Below, piece after piece: positions 1 to 8,299 of a DNA stretch of 43,220 bases. The position numbers were made by a program, and so were the translations under genes. Positions within the stretch are counted from its first letter, which is position 1, and every line of letters begins with the position of its first letter. The notes under the pieces were generated by a model. That model did no database searches and was not told where the DNA came from. It worked only from the letters and a program-made list of their open reading frames with translations. Source of the DNA: Deltaproteobacteria bacterium (GTDB lineage Bacteria > Desulfobacterota > Syntrophia > Syntrophales > JAIPED01). The DNA lies in NCBI GenBank assembly GCA_021737325.1, contig JAIPED010000008.1, positions 1-43,220 on the forward strand. The letters run 5' to 3'.

Positions 1-627
1 GAAGAAATGCCCCTCTCCTTTGCCATCAATTATTTGAACAAGTATTCCTACCATCGTTTTCCTGTGTTGAATAAGGATTCGCATTTGATCGGGATAATTA
101 CCGGGAGGGATAATCTGGTGGTTTTGTTGCGTGAGTTGAACAAAGAGGTGCAGGAGTTGGAAAAAAAGGTGAACATTGAATCGGAAAAGAAGCCCGGTCA
201 GGAACGCAACGAGTTTGTGGTTCAGCAGTTTGATTTTGAGAATGCGGGCAAGGCTTCTTTTGCCATAAAAAAGGCGCTTCAAGCCAAGGGGATTCCCGCT
301 GGCACCATCAGGAGAGTTGCCGTGGCGGCTTATGAACTAGAGATAAACATTGCTATTCATTCCCATGGTGGAAAGATCCTTTTTACCCTTGATGAGGGTA
401 GCGTTACCATTGTTGCCAAGGATAACGGGCCGGGGATTGAAGATGTTGAGCGCGCTCTGGGTGAGGGGTTTTCCACCGCTAACGATTGGATCCGTTCGTT
501 GGGTTTTGGTGCGGGCATGGGACTTCCCAACACCAAGAGAGTTTCCGACGAGTTTAAAATTTCTTCCAATCTGGGCGAAGGTACGGTGGTTATTTCCACC
601 GTATATTTAGAAAAATATGGAGCTTAG
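1..627 (+). CDS. CBS-domain / RsbT-like ATP-binding regulator (5' partial)
   Basis: The reading frame is open to the first base, so the ORF-track ATG at 7 is probably internal and the gene starts upstream. The first 45 or so residues look like the end of a CBS domain (RFPVLNKDSHLIGIITGRD). A short charged helix follows, then an HATPase_c domain of the RsbT/SpoIIAB anti-sigma type. That domain shows an N-box-like AAYELEINIAIHSHGG, a G1 box DNGPGI and a G2-like GFGAGMGLPNTKR. Known members bind ATP and act as switch kinases in partner-switching systems; CBS pairs usually sense adenine nucleotides. It is the first visible gene of a train ending in formate dehydrogenase, so a role in sensing energy or redox state is plausible, but that is inference. 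No cognate sigma factor or STAS partner is visible. Confidence 0.85.
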   Translation, partial: EEMPLSFAINYLNKYSYHRFPVLNKDSHLIGIITGRDNLVVLLRELNKEVQELEKKVNIESEKKPGQERNEFVVQQFDFENAGKASFAIKKALQAKGIPAGTIRRVAVAAYELEINIAIHSHGGKILFTLDEGSVTIVAKDNGPGIEDVERALGEGFSTANDWIRSLGFGAGMGLPNTKRVSDEFKISSNLGEGTVVISTVYLEKYGA

Positions 628-629
628 TC

Positions 630-1889
630 ATGGCAATTGATATCGGGAAGATAGGGAACAATATGGATAAACGAGAATTGATTCACCAACGGAATATTGA
701 GATAAACTGTTATGAAATCGCGGAGAATATGCTTCTTGTGGAAGGCACGCTCAGCGATGAGCGATTGTTTGACTCCCTCGTTTATTCTGCCAATCGTAGG
801 CATCCTGCGGGTTTCATCCATACGATGAAGGTGGCGATGGAAATATCACTTCCCACGATGGAGATCGTCGCAATTACAACTACCATGCCGGTTGTGCCAA
901 TGGCTGAATGCGTCTTGACTGCTAAGATTGTGGAACAACTAAAAGGCAGGAGAATAACAAGTGGTTTTACCAGGAATGTTAGGGAACTCATTGGGGGGAC
1001 AAAGGGATGCTTGCACACGCTAAACCTAATAATGGCAATGGCTTCCGCAAGCGTTCAGGGTTCTTGGTCGTTTTACAGCAGGATTAGGGGTGATGACAAA
1101 CCGCTTCCACCACTAAATGACGAGGAGAGCATAATTGATAGTTGCTGGATGTGGCGTAGCGACGGGATGTTGGTTGATAGATACCGTAGGGCAAAACAAA
1201 GGTTCGCTAACCCCTTTATAGTCACTATTGATGGTCCCGCTGGCTCGGGTAAAAGCACGGTAAGTAAAATGTTGGCTCGTAAGCTTGGGTTTGCCTGTCT
1301 GGATACGGGGGGGATTTATCGCGCCTTGGCGCTAAAAGTAATTCGTTCAAGTGTAGAAGATTGCGACCACGAAGCGATAAGGCATTTGTGTTCGACGACC
1401 AAGATAGAAATTCGCGGGGCAGGCGAGACGATGCAGGTGTTTCTTGATGGTGAAGATGTTTCCGAAGCAATAAGAAGCGAAGCTGTTAGTAGCATGGCAT
1501 CAAGGGTGAGCTCCCTTTCATTCGTGAGGGAAGCGCTTATGGAAATACAGCGCGGGGTAGTGAAAAACGGAGCCCAAGGAATCATCGCCGAAGGCAGGGA
1601 TATGGGTAGCGTTGTTTTCCCCCAGGCCACGCTAAAATTTTTTCTGGAAGCGGCTGTTAGCAAAAGGGCGGAACGCCGTTACCAAGAATTGCGGGAGAGG
1701 GATGAGTTTGCGGATAGGGAGGAAACTATCGCCGCTATCATTGAACGCGACCGGAGGGATACCACCAGGGAGGTTGCGCCCCTGGTAGTTCCCCAGGGGG
1801 CGATAATTATTGATACATCGTTACTGACGGTAGCAGAGGTGGCGGGAGTGATAGAGGCAAAAGTTAAGGCAAAGATCGCTGGTGAATAA
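630..1889 (+). CDS. cmk: DUF2889 domain fused to cytidylate kinase
   Basis: One uninterrupted 419-codon frame holds two domains. Residues about 15-190 match DUF2889 by eye (ITSGFTRNVRELIGGTKGC followed by a Leu/Met/Ala-rich helix). Residues about 195-419 are a complete cytidylate kinase, which phosphorylates CMP and dCMP. Its P-loop is DGPAGSGKST; the CMP-site region reads DTGGIYRA where DTGAMYRA is usual. EGRDMGSVVFPQA and the lid-like RDRRDTTREVAPL are also present. Free-standing CMK is about 220 residues, so the N-terminal half is additional. The start at 630 has GGAG 7 nt upstream; ATG 663 has AGGGA and is nearly as good. Internal initiation at ATG 1169 could release a free kinase. The CMK call is firm; the DUF2889 role is unknown. 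Confidence 0.9.
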   Translation: MAIDIGKIGNNMDKRELIHQRNIEINCYEIAENMLLVEGTLSDERLFDSLVYSANRRHPAGFIHTMKVAMEISLPTMEIVAITTTMPVVPMAECVLTAKIVEQLKGRRITSGFTRNVRELIGGTKGCLHTLNLIMAMASASVQGSWSFYSRIRGDDKPLPPLNDEESIIDSCWMWRSDGMLVDRYRRAKQRFANPFIVTIDGPAGSGKSTVSKMLARKLGFACLDTGGIYRALALKVIRSSVEDCDHEAIRHLCSTTKIEIRGAGETMQVFLDGEDVSEAIRSEAVSSMASRVSSLSFVREALMEIQRGVVKNGAQGIIAEGRDMGSVVFPQATLKFFLEAAVSKRAERRYQELRERDEFADREETIAAIIERDRRDTTREVAPLVVPQGAIIIDTSLLTVAEVAGVIEAKVKAKIAGE

Positions 1890-1987
1890 ATGCTTTTAGG
1901 CTTTTTCGCGGGTGGTTGCTGTTTCTTGCGTTTGGCTTGACGCTTGTGTTAGCGGCGGGCGCAACAAGGGATGAGGAAGGATGTAAG

Positions 1988-2365
1988 GTGAAGTTAAGAA
2001 GACTGGTAGAGATATTGGATGCGGTAGTTTTTACCGGCGAAGAAAATATGGATCGGGAAGCAACATGCGCTTTTGCCTCAGATCTCATGAGCGATGTGCT
2101 GGCGCTTGCCACTGCCAATAGCGTTTTGCTTACGGGGTTGACCACACCTCAAGTTGTTCGCACTGCCGATGTTTTGGATATCTCCGCGATTGTTTTGGTG
2201 CGGGGGAAAAAACCGCCACAGGAAACGATCGCGCTGGCGAGGGAATTGGGAATACCGCTTATTGGCACTTCCTACATCATGTTTGAAACCGCTGGTAGAT
2301 TGTTTGCAGGAGGGATGGTTGGATCCATCAGCAAGGTTGTTAACCGGGAAGGAGAAAGAAAATGA
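1988..2365 (+). CDS. DRTGG-domain protein (first copy)
   Basis: A small protein of about 125 residues resembling the DRTGG domain often found with CBS domains; its ligand is not established. The signature region reads MDREATCAFASDLMSDVLAL, so the namesake motif is degenerate. A Rossmann-like pattern follows (VLLTGLTTPQVVRTADVLD, then PLIGTSYIMFETAGRL). I chose the GTG at 1988, not the track's 1916, because AGGAAGG lies 7 nt upstream and family similarity begins there; the extra 24 residues look like translated leader. The stop overlaps the next gene's ATG, so the two are probably translationally coupled. The product may dimerise with its neighbour, which has the same fold. Confidence 0.8.
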   Translation: MKLRRLVEILDAVVFTGEENMDREATCAFASDLMSDVLALATANSVLLTGLTTPQVVRTADVLDISAIVLVRGKKPPQETIALARELGIPLIGTSYIMFETAGRLFAGGMVGSISKVVNREGERK

Positions 2366-2700
2366 CCCTGGCGGAGATGATGAAATCGCTAAACCTGAGC
2401 GTTGTTTGCGGGGATAAATTTTTAGAGCGTGATGTTACGGGCGGATTTTCAGGGGACTTGCTGAGTGATGTCATCGCCGGAGCGCCAGAAAAAAGCGTCT
2501 GGATAACCCGCCAAATCCATCCCAACATCATCGCTGTTGCTTCCTTGCGCGATGTTGCAGGGATAGTTATTGTTGCTGGTGGTGTCCCAGCAACAGATAC
2601 CCTCCAAAAAGCCTTGGAGGCGGATGTTCCCATTTTGCTTTCCCCCTACGGAGCCTTTGAAACGGCGGGGAAGATCTATGCCTTGCTGGGAGGAAAGTAG
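2362..2700 (+). CDS. DRTGG-domain protein (second copy)
   Basis: A 112-residue paralogue of the preceding gene. It has LERDVTGGFSGDLLSDV, closer to the DRTGG consensus, and ends with PILLSPYGAFETAGKIYALL, parallel to the first copy. The ATGA overlap with the upstream gene indicates translational coupling. Function is unknown; DRTGG proteins are typically regulatory and often sit beside CBS domains, hydrogenases or phosphotransacetylase. Here two copies lie between an RsbT-like ATPase and a PHP protein, which suggests one signalling module. About 90 nt without a recognisable gene separate it from the PHP gene. Confidence 0.8.
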   Translation: MTLAEMMKSLNLSVVCGDKFLERDVTGGFSGDLLSDVIAGAPEKSVWITRQIHPNIIAVASLRDVAGIVIVAGGVPATDTLQKALEADVPILLSPYGAFETAGKIYALLGGK

Positions 2701-2789
2701 CCCGAAGGTTTTTGATGAGCGTTGTCGCATGGCCTTGGCGCGACATTCCTCTGGAGATATTGCGGCGGTAATGCTGCATTGTACATGCT

Positions 2790-3536
2790 ATGCGAGAATT
2801 TATCTGCGATTTCCATATTCATACCTGTTTGTCCCCCTGTGCGTCTTTAGATATGAGTCCCCGTACAATCGTTGCCACTTCCCTTGCTAAAGGGATTGAT
2901 ATAATTGCAATTACTGATCACAATTCCATGGATAACATTCCCCATGTTGTCGCATGTGCCCAAGGAACGCCCTTAACGGTTTTGGCGGGAATGGAAATAA
3001 CGACTGCAGAAGAAGTGCATATAATCGCCCTTTTCGCTAGTGTTACGGATATTATGCCTTTGCAACAACTCGTTAATGATAACCTTTCCGGTATTAACGA
3101 CGAAGAAAGATTTGGAGTACAGGTAATAGTAAATTCCGCCGATGAGGTTGAAGGCTTTAACGAGAGATTGCTCATCGGCGCAACAAGTTTGGCATTAAAT
3201 GATGTTGTTTTGGCGATCAAACGCTTCGGGGGAATTGCTATCGCCTCCCATATAGACCGTCACGCTTTCTCCGTGATTTCACAACTGGGGTTTGTTAATG
3301 AATCCATGGGGTTTAATGCAGTTGAAGTGGTTACTCTTACTGATGAAGCGGCAAAAAAAATCCTTCCCTGTGGTACTCCTATTATCCGTTCTTCCGATGC
3401 GCACCAGCCTGAGGATATCGGGAAAAGGACGACAACTTTTTTGTTAGCGAAAGGGGATTTTAACGAGTTGAAGTTGGCTTTGGCTTCCCGATGTGGTTCT
3501 GTTGCGGGTGCCTTGTTGCAAGGAAGGGAAAAATGA
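2790..3536 (+). CDS. PHP-domain phosphoesterase
   Basis: A 248-residue PHP-family protein with the metal-binding motifs visible: CDFHIHTCLSPCA (HxH), ITDHNS, GMEITTAEEVHIIALF, an ASHIDRH histidine and SSDAHQPEDIG. Members hydrolyse phosphoesters, including 3',5'-nucleotide bisphosphates and 5' RNA ends (TrpH / RNase AM type); the substrate cannot be set from sequence. An in-frame stop at 2769 restricts the start to about 2790, where the ribosome-binding site is weak. The gene overlaps the following ATPase by ATGA. PHP proteins recur in hydrogenase-linked clusters in anaerobes, so a regulatory nucleotide is one possible substrate (inference). Confidence 0.87.
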   Translation: MREFICDFHIHTCLSPCASLDMSPRTIVATSLAKGIDIIAITDHNSMDNIPHVVACAQGTPLTVLAGMEITTAEEVHIIALFASVTDIMPLQQLVNDNLSGINDEERFGVQVIVNSADEVEGFNERLLIGATSLALNDVVLAIKRFGGIAIASHIDRHAFSVISQLGFVNESMGFNAVEVVTLTDEAAKKILPCGTPIIRSSDAHQPEDIGKRTTTFLLAKGDFNELKLALASRCGSVAGALLQGREK

Positions 3537-4087
3537 GAGAAATTGCCGATCATATTCTGGATATTGCAGAAAACTCGCTCCGCGCCGGGGCCAACGATAT
3601 CGTCATTACGGTTGAAGAGGAGACCAACACCAACAAGCTACGCATCACAATTGTTGATAACGGTATGGGCATGGATGAAGAACAACTAAAAAAGATTTTT
3701 GATCCGTTTTACACAACAAAAAGCGAGCGGAAACGAAAATTTGGTCTTGGTTTACCATTGCTTATGCAGATGGCGCAGGAAAGTGGCGGGGGTGTTCAAG
3801 TAAACTCGCAAAAAGGTAAGGGGACAACCGTTATTGCCGAATTTGGCTTGAGGCACATTGACAGGCAACCATTGGGAGATATTGCGGGAACATTCGTAAC
3901 CCTGCTCCTTACCAGTCCTCTGACATCATTGACCTATATTCACCGTTGTGGCAAAAAAGCCTTTGAAATAAGCACTTCCGAGATTAAGAAACAGATTGAC
4001 GAAGCATTAATGACTGATGTAGCCGTGCTCGCGGCGGTAAGAGAGATTATCGTTGGCGGCATCAAAGATTTGGCTTCTCAGGCATAG
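3533..4087 (+). CDS. Histidine-kinase-like ATPase without sensor or phosphoacceptor domain
   Basis: About 184 residues. An HATPase_c domain fills the N-terminal two thirds, with N-box DHILDIAENSLRAGAN, G1 DNGMGMDEE, F-box FDPFYTTK and G2 GLGLPLLMQMA. The remaining 75 residues are of unknown type. There is no HisKA domain, phosphoacceptor histidine or membrane segment, so it is not an ordinary sensor kinase. I start it at ATG 3533, which overlaps the upstream stop; the track's 3491 adds 14 residues translated from the PHP gene. It lies immediately before the formate dehydrogenase genes. Similar stand-alone ATPases are common next to NAD-linked hydrogenase operons, but their targets are undefined. 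Confidence 0.82.
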   Translation: MREIADHILDIAENSLRAGANDIVITVEEETNTNKLRITIVDNGMGMDEEQLKKIFDPFYTTKSERKRKFGLGLPLLMQMAQESGGGVQVNSQKGKGTTVIAEFGLRHIDRQPLGDIAGTFVTLLLTSPLTSLTYIHRCGKKAFEISTSEIKKQIDEALMTDVAVLAAVREIIVGGIKDLASQA

Positions 4088-4210
4088 TTACCCACTGTTT
4101 TGATAGAGCGGGGGGGCTTGTGCTTGTAGGTTTTCTGGTAAAAATTAGGTTCAGAAAGTTACTCATGGACCTGCAAATAAGACAATAAAGATGAAAGGGA
4201 GAATGCTATA

Positions 4211-4696
4211 ATGAAGGCGGAACTTCTCAAGGAGTTTTCCCACGCTCAAGTGTCCCAGCTTGATACCATCATTGCCAGGCACAAGGGAAAGCCGGGATGT
4301 TTGATTCCGGTGTTGGAAGAGGCTCAAGTGGTTTTGGAATGCTTGCCGGCGGCGGTTCAACGCTACATCGCGAAGAATCTTGGGTTACCAGTTAGTCAGG
4401 TTTATGGCGTAGTAACCTTCTATTCGTTTTTCACGATGAAGCCCCGAGGTAGGAATGTGGTGCGCGTGTGTTTGGGAACCGCCTGCTATGTCCGGGGTGG
4501 GAAGGCGATAGCCGAGGGAATTGAAAAAATGTTTGGTTTGCAAGAGGGTGAAACATCCATCGATAGAAGGTTTACCTACGAAAGCGTTCGTTGTCTGGGT
4601 GCCTGCGGTTTGGGGCCGGTGGTGGTTGTCAATGATGATGTACACGGGAGAGTGAAACCGGCACAAGTTAAAGAACTCCTTGAGCAATATAAATAA
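4211..4696 (+). CDS. NuoE-like [2Fe-2S] subunit of NAD(P)-linked formate dehydrogenase
   Basis: A 161-residue NuoE/HydC/HndA-type thioredoxin-fold subunit. The four cluster ligands are at Cys87, Cys92, Cys128 and Cys132 (VCLGTACYVRGG and RCLGACGLGP). The helical N-terminal half is typical of the family, and length is normal. It passes electrons between the flavin subunit and other clusters in NADH-linked hydrogenases or formate dehydrogenases. The 123-nt gap upstream is the largest break in this part of the train and may contain the promoter, although I see no convincing boxes. AAAGGGAG precedes the start. The catalytic subunit downstream shows this complex handles formate, not H2. Confidence 0.9.
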   Translation: MKAELLKEFSHAQVSQLDTIIARHKGKPGCLIPVLEEAQVVLECLPAAVQRYIAKNLGLPVSQVYGVVTFYSFFTMKPRGRNVVRVCLGTACYVRGGKAIAEGIEKMFGLQEGETSIDRRFTYESVRCLGACGLGPVVVVNDDVHGRVKPAQVKELLEQYK

Positions 4697-4715
4697 GCTG
4701 AAGACGAGGTGTGAT

Positions 4716-5099
4716 ATGGCAAAAATAACGATAGCGGATTTGAAAAAGATAAAGGAAAAAGTGCTTTCCGAAACCGCTCTGCGCCAAGGAGATAAACGGG
4801 TTAGGGTAACCGTTCACATGGGAACATGTGGCATTGCTTCTGGTGCCAAGTTGGTTTTAGACTCCTTGATGGAGGAGATTGGTGAGGCGAAGATTGGTGA
4901 TGTTACCGTTACTACCTCTGGTTGTATGGGACTTTGTAGCCGTGAGCCCTTGGTAACCGTAGAAGTTGTTGGAGAAGAGCCGATTAAGTACGAATTTGTC
5001 AATCCCTCTAAAATGAAGCAGATATTTAAGCGTCACATACTTTTAGGTGAGGTGCAAACACCCTTTGTGTTGGCTAAAGGTCAAGAAATCGTAAAATAG
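4716..5099 (+). CDS. Thioredoxin-like [2Fe-2S] ferredoxin subunit
   Basis: About 127 residues, similar to the small HndB/HydB-like iron-sulfur proteins of NAD(P)-reducing hydrogenases. Candidate ligands lie in HMGTCGIASGA and TTSGCMGLCSREP (Cys38, Cys70, Cys74). The track start at 4680 overlaps nuoE; I use ATG 4716 because GAGG precedes it and family similarity starts at MAKITI. It most likely extends the electron path between the NuoE-like and NuoF-like subunits, and it carries a fold also repeated at the N-terminus of the next protein. Assignment to the complex rests on gene order and family knowledge. Confidence 0.85.
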   Translation: MAKITIADLKKIKEKVLSETALRQGDKRVRVTVHMGTCGIASGAKLVLDSLMEEIGEAKIGDVTVTTSGCMGLCSREPLVTVEVVGEEPIKYEFVNPSKMKQIFKRHILLGEVQTPFVLAKGQEIVK

Positions 5100-5144
5100 C
5101 AAATTATGGTTGATGATCAATTCTCAACCTTGAGGAGGATATGG

Positions 5145-8100
5145 ATGAAAGCATTGCGTGCACACATTCTTCTGTGCGGAGGCACTGGTTGCCACGCTTC
5201 AGGGAGTATTGCTGTAAAAACCGCCTTAGAGGCGGAGTTGGTAAAAAGGAAGCTCACCGAGGAAGTAAAAATTGTCGAAACTGGCTGTCAGGGTTTTTGC
5301 GCCATGGGGCCGATAGCGGTTATTTACCCCGAAGGTGTTATCTACATGCAGATAAAGCCTGCGGATATTCCCGAATTAGTTGAAGAGCACTTGGTAAAAG
5401 GCAGGGTTTTACAGCGCCTGCTGTATCAAGATCCAACATCGGAAAAAACCATTCCCACGATGCAGGAAATCCCGTTTTTCGCTCTGCAGGAGTTGCGAGT
5501 TTTGCGTAACCGTGGGTTGATAGACCCCGAGAAGATTGAGGAATATATCGCTCGTGATGGCTATGCGGGGATGGCAAAGGCCCTCACTGAAATGACGCCA
5601 GCACAGATCGTAGAGGATGTATTAGCCTCTGGTTTGCGCGGGCGCGGTGGCGCGGGCTTTCCCACAGGGCTAAAATGGAAATTTGCCGCCGCTTCCAAGG
5701 GTGATGTCAAGTATGTCATTTGTAACGCTGACGAAGGCGACCCGGGAGCTTTCATGGATAGGAGCGTTTTAGAAGCCGATCCCCATGCGGTACTGGAGGG
5801 TATGGTCATTGCGGCGCGGGCGATTGGTTCGCACCATGGCTATATCTACTGCCGCGCTGAATATCCCTTAGCGATAGAAAGGCTTTCCATTGCGATTAAG
5901 CAGGCGAAGGAAATGGGTCTGCTTGGCGAGAACATTCTGGGAACGGGGTTCAATTTTGAATTGGAAATATACCAAGGGGCAGGGGCGTTTGTTTGCGGTG
6001 AAGAGACGGCGCTGATGACCTCCATTGAGGGTAAACGGGGAATGCCGCGTCCGCGTCCTCCCTTCCCAGCGGTTGCGGGGTTGTGGCAGAAACCCAGCAT
6101 TCTTAACAATGTTGAAACCTTTGCCAATGTTGGGCAACTTATATTGCGGGGCTCACAGTGGTTTGCCTCTGTAGGAACTGAGAAAAGCAAAGGAACGAAG
6201 GTTTTCGCACTTACTGGTGATGTTAACAATGTTGGCTTGGTGGAAGTTCCCATGGGAACCAAACTGGGTACGATAGTTTACGATATCGGTGGTGGTATTC
6301 CTAAAGGAAAGAAGTTTAAAGCGGCGCAGTTGGGTGGACCTTCGGGTGGTTGCATTCCCGTGCAGCACCTAAACGCTGCGGTGGATTACGAAAAGGTGGC
6401 TGAGCTTGGCGCGATCATGGGTTCAGGTGGCTTGATCATAATGAATGAAGACACCTGTGCGGTTGACATGGCTCGCTTCTTCATGGACTTTTGTAAGGAT
6501 GAATCCTGCGGCAAGTGTACCCCCTGCCGCGAGGGCACGAAGAGGATGCTGGAGATACTTACCAACATTACGCAGGGCAGGGGTAAGGAAGGCGATATAG
6601 AACTGCTGGAAGATATGGCGGCGGTTATCAAAGAGGCTTCTTTGTGTGGTTTAGGGCAGACGGCTCCTAATCCTGTGTTAAGCACCATCAGGTATTTTCG
6701 CCATGAGTACGAAGCGCACATCCGCGATCATCACTGCGAAGCGGCGGTATGTTCAGCGCTGTTTAAGTCTCCCTGCCAACATACCTGTCCAATAGAAATG
6801 GATATTCCCGCCTACATAGCGTTAATTCGCGCCGAGAGGTTTGCAGACGCTTATAAGGTTCTGCTAAAGACAAACCCCTTCCCTTCTGTTTGCGGTCGCG
6901 TTTGCGATCACAAGTGCCAGAGCAAGTGTCGTCGTGGAAAAACGGACGAGGCGGTGGCGATCAAGTTTTTGAAGCGCTTTATTACCGATAACGCTGTTCA
7001 CCCGCCGGTTAAAAAGGTGGAAGTTACCCGCCAGGAGAAAATTGCGGTGGTTGGTGCTGGTCCTGCTGGGCTTACCTGTGCCAAGGATTTGGCTTTGCGC
7101 GGTTATGCGGTTACCGTTTATGAAGAATTGCCTGAAGCGGGCGGAATGCTCCGCTGGGCGATACCTTCCTACCGTTTGCCACGGGATATCATACAGAAGG
7201 AGATCGACGATATCCGCGCCTTGGGGGTGGATATCGTTTGTAGCGCCCGTGTTGGTAAGGATGTTCCCTTCTCCAAATTGGAAAAGGAATTTGCGAAGAT
7301 CTATCTCGCGCCCGGCGCCCATCGTTCTCAACCAATGGGTGTTGAGGGCGAAAACCTGCAAGGGGTTTATGGGGGTGTTGAATTCCTACGGGAAGTAAAT
7401 CTCAACGAACAGGCGTGGCTAACAGGTGTTAAGAGCGTTGGCAAATCCGTTGCCGTCGTTGGTGGTGGCAACTCTGCCATTGATGCGGCGCGTGTCGCCA
7501 AGCGTTTGGGAGCGGATGTTACCATCCTCTATCGCCGTCTGAAGCAAGATATGCCCGCCGCTATGGAAGAAATCCATGCTGCCGAAGAAGAAGGCATCAA
7601 GATAGAACTGCTTGTCGCTCCGCTGAAGATCGTTGGTAACGGCGGCAAGGTTGCGCAAATAGTTTGCGAGCGGATGGAGCTGGGTGATTTTGATAACTCT
7701 GGGAGAAAGCGCCCTGTACCGATAAAGAGTTCAGAGTTTTCCTTAGCGGTAGATACGGTAATATCGGCGATTGGTCAGGTGCCGGATATGAGCTTTGTTC
7801 CGCAGGATAGCGGTATATCCGTTAACAGGTGGACTTGCTTTGACCTTGCTAAAGGAACGAAATCGCAAACGACCAACGAAAGATACTACGCTGGTGGTGA
7901 TGCGGTAACCGGTCCAGATACCGTTATTGCCGCAATCGGCGCAGGACACAAAGCCGCCTCCGAAATAGATGCGGCGATTCGTCTTGCAAATGGCGAACCC
8001 GCTTATGAGGCACCAGTTGACGATAATATCGATATTCCCTTCGTTCTTGACGAGGAGACGATAGAGAGCCCGCAAACTAAGATGGTTGAGCTTGCGGTTG

Positions 8101-8201
8101 CCGAACGCGGAACCAATTTTGCCGAGGTGGAGTTGGGTTATACGAAAGAGCTCGCTATTGCGGAAGCCTGCCGTTGCCTACGGTGCGATGTGGAACTATA
8201 A
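5145..8201 (+). CDS. NuoF-like flavin/NAD(P) subunit fused to GltD-like oxidoreductase
   Basis: A 1018-residue fusion. Residues 1-90 are a thioredoxin-like 2Fe-2S domain (LLCGGTGCHASGS, ETGCQGFCAMGP). About 110-530 is a NuoF unit: FMN/NADH motifs GRGGAGFPTGLKW, ADEGDPGAFMDR and GAFVCGEETAL, an SLBB region and the 4Fe-4S site ESCGKCTPCREGT. About 545-1018 is a GltD/NfnB-type module with N-terminal cysteines (CQHTCPIEMDIP, CGRVCDHKCQSKC), FAD motif VVGAGPAGLTCA and NAD(P) motif VVGGGNSAIDAA. The true start is ATG 5145, with GAGGAGG about 7 nt upstream. It is the diaphorase part of the complex. The GltD module suggests a second nucleotide site, perhaps NADPH, or electron bifurcation; similar beta subunits are known from acetogen NADP-linked formate dehydrogenases. 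Confidence 0.92.
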   Translation: MKALRAHILLCGGTGCHASGSIAVKTALEAELVKRKLTEEVKIVETGCQGFCAMGPIAVIYPEGVIYMQIKPADIPELVEEHLVKGRVLQRLLYQDPTSEKTIPTMQEIPFFALQELRVLRNRGLIDPEKIEEYIARDGYAGMAKALTEMTPAQIVEDVLASGLRGRGGAGFPTGLKWKFAAASKGDVKYVICNADEGDPGAFMDRSVLEADPHAVLEGMVIAARAIGSHHGYIYCRAEYPLAIERLSIAIKQAKEMGLLGENILGTGFNFELEIYQGAGAFVCGEETALMTSIEGKRGMPRPRPPFPAVAGLWQKPSILNNVETFANVGQLILRGSQWFASVGTEKSKGTKVFALTGDVNNVGLVEVPMGTKLGTIVYDIGGGIPKGKKFKAAQLGGPSGGCIPVQHLNAAVDYEKVAELGAIMGSGGLIIMNEDTCAVDMARFFMDFCKDESCGKCTPCREGTKRMLEILTNITQGRGKEGDIELLEDMAAVIKEASLCGLGQTAPNPVLSTIRYFRHEYEAHIRDHHCEAAVCSALFKSPCQHTCPIEMDIPAYIALIRAERFADAYKVLLKTNPFPSVCGRVCDHKCQSKCRRGKTDEAVAIKFLKRFITDNAVHPPVKKVEVTRQEKIAVVGAGPAGLTCAKDLALRGYAVTVYEELPEAGGMLRWAIPSYRLPRDIIQKEIDDIRALGVDIVCSARVGKDVPFSKLEKEFAKIYLAPGAHRSQPMGVEGENLQGVYGGVEFLREVNLNEQAWLTGVKSVGKSVAVVGGGNSAIDAARVAKRLGADVTILYRRLKQDMPAAMEEIHAAEEEGIKIELLVAPLKIVGNGGKVAQIVCERMELGDFDNSGRKRPVPIKSSEFSLAVDTVISAIGQVPDMSFVPQDSGISVNRWTCFDLAKGTKSQTTNERYYAGGDAVTGPDTVIAAIGAGHKAASEIDAAIRLANGEPAYEAPVDDNIDIPFVLDEETIESPQTKMVELAVAERGTNFAEVELGYTKELAIAEACRCLRCDVEL

Positions 8202-8299
8202 CAAAAAACGGACTTGCTAGGGGGAAGCGATAAGCGAGAATCCCGTGGCAAGCGAATACGAATATAAAAATTCGTCTTACAGGATTAGGGAGGTTGTAT

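Noticed and set aside
4088-4210. Molybdenum-cofactor or tungsten riboswitch before the formate dehydrogenase genes
   Set aside because: Inspected by eye; no recognisable moco-motif stems or conserved loops.
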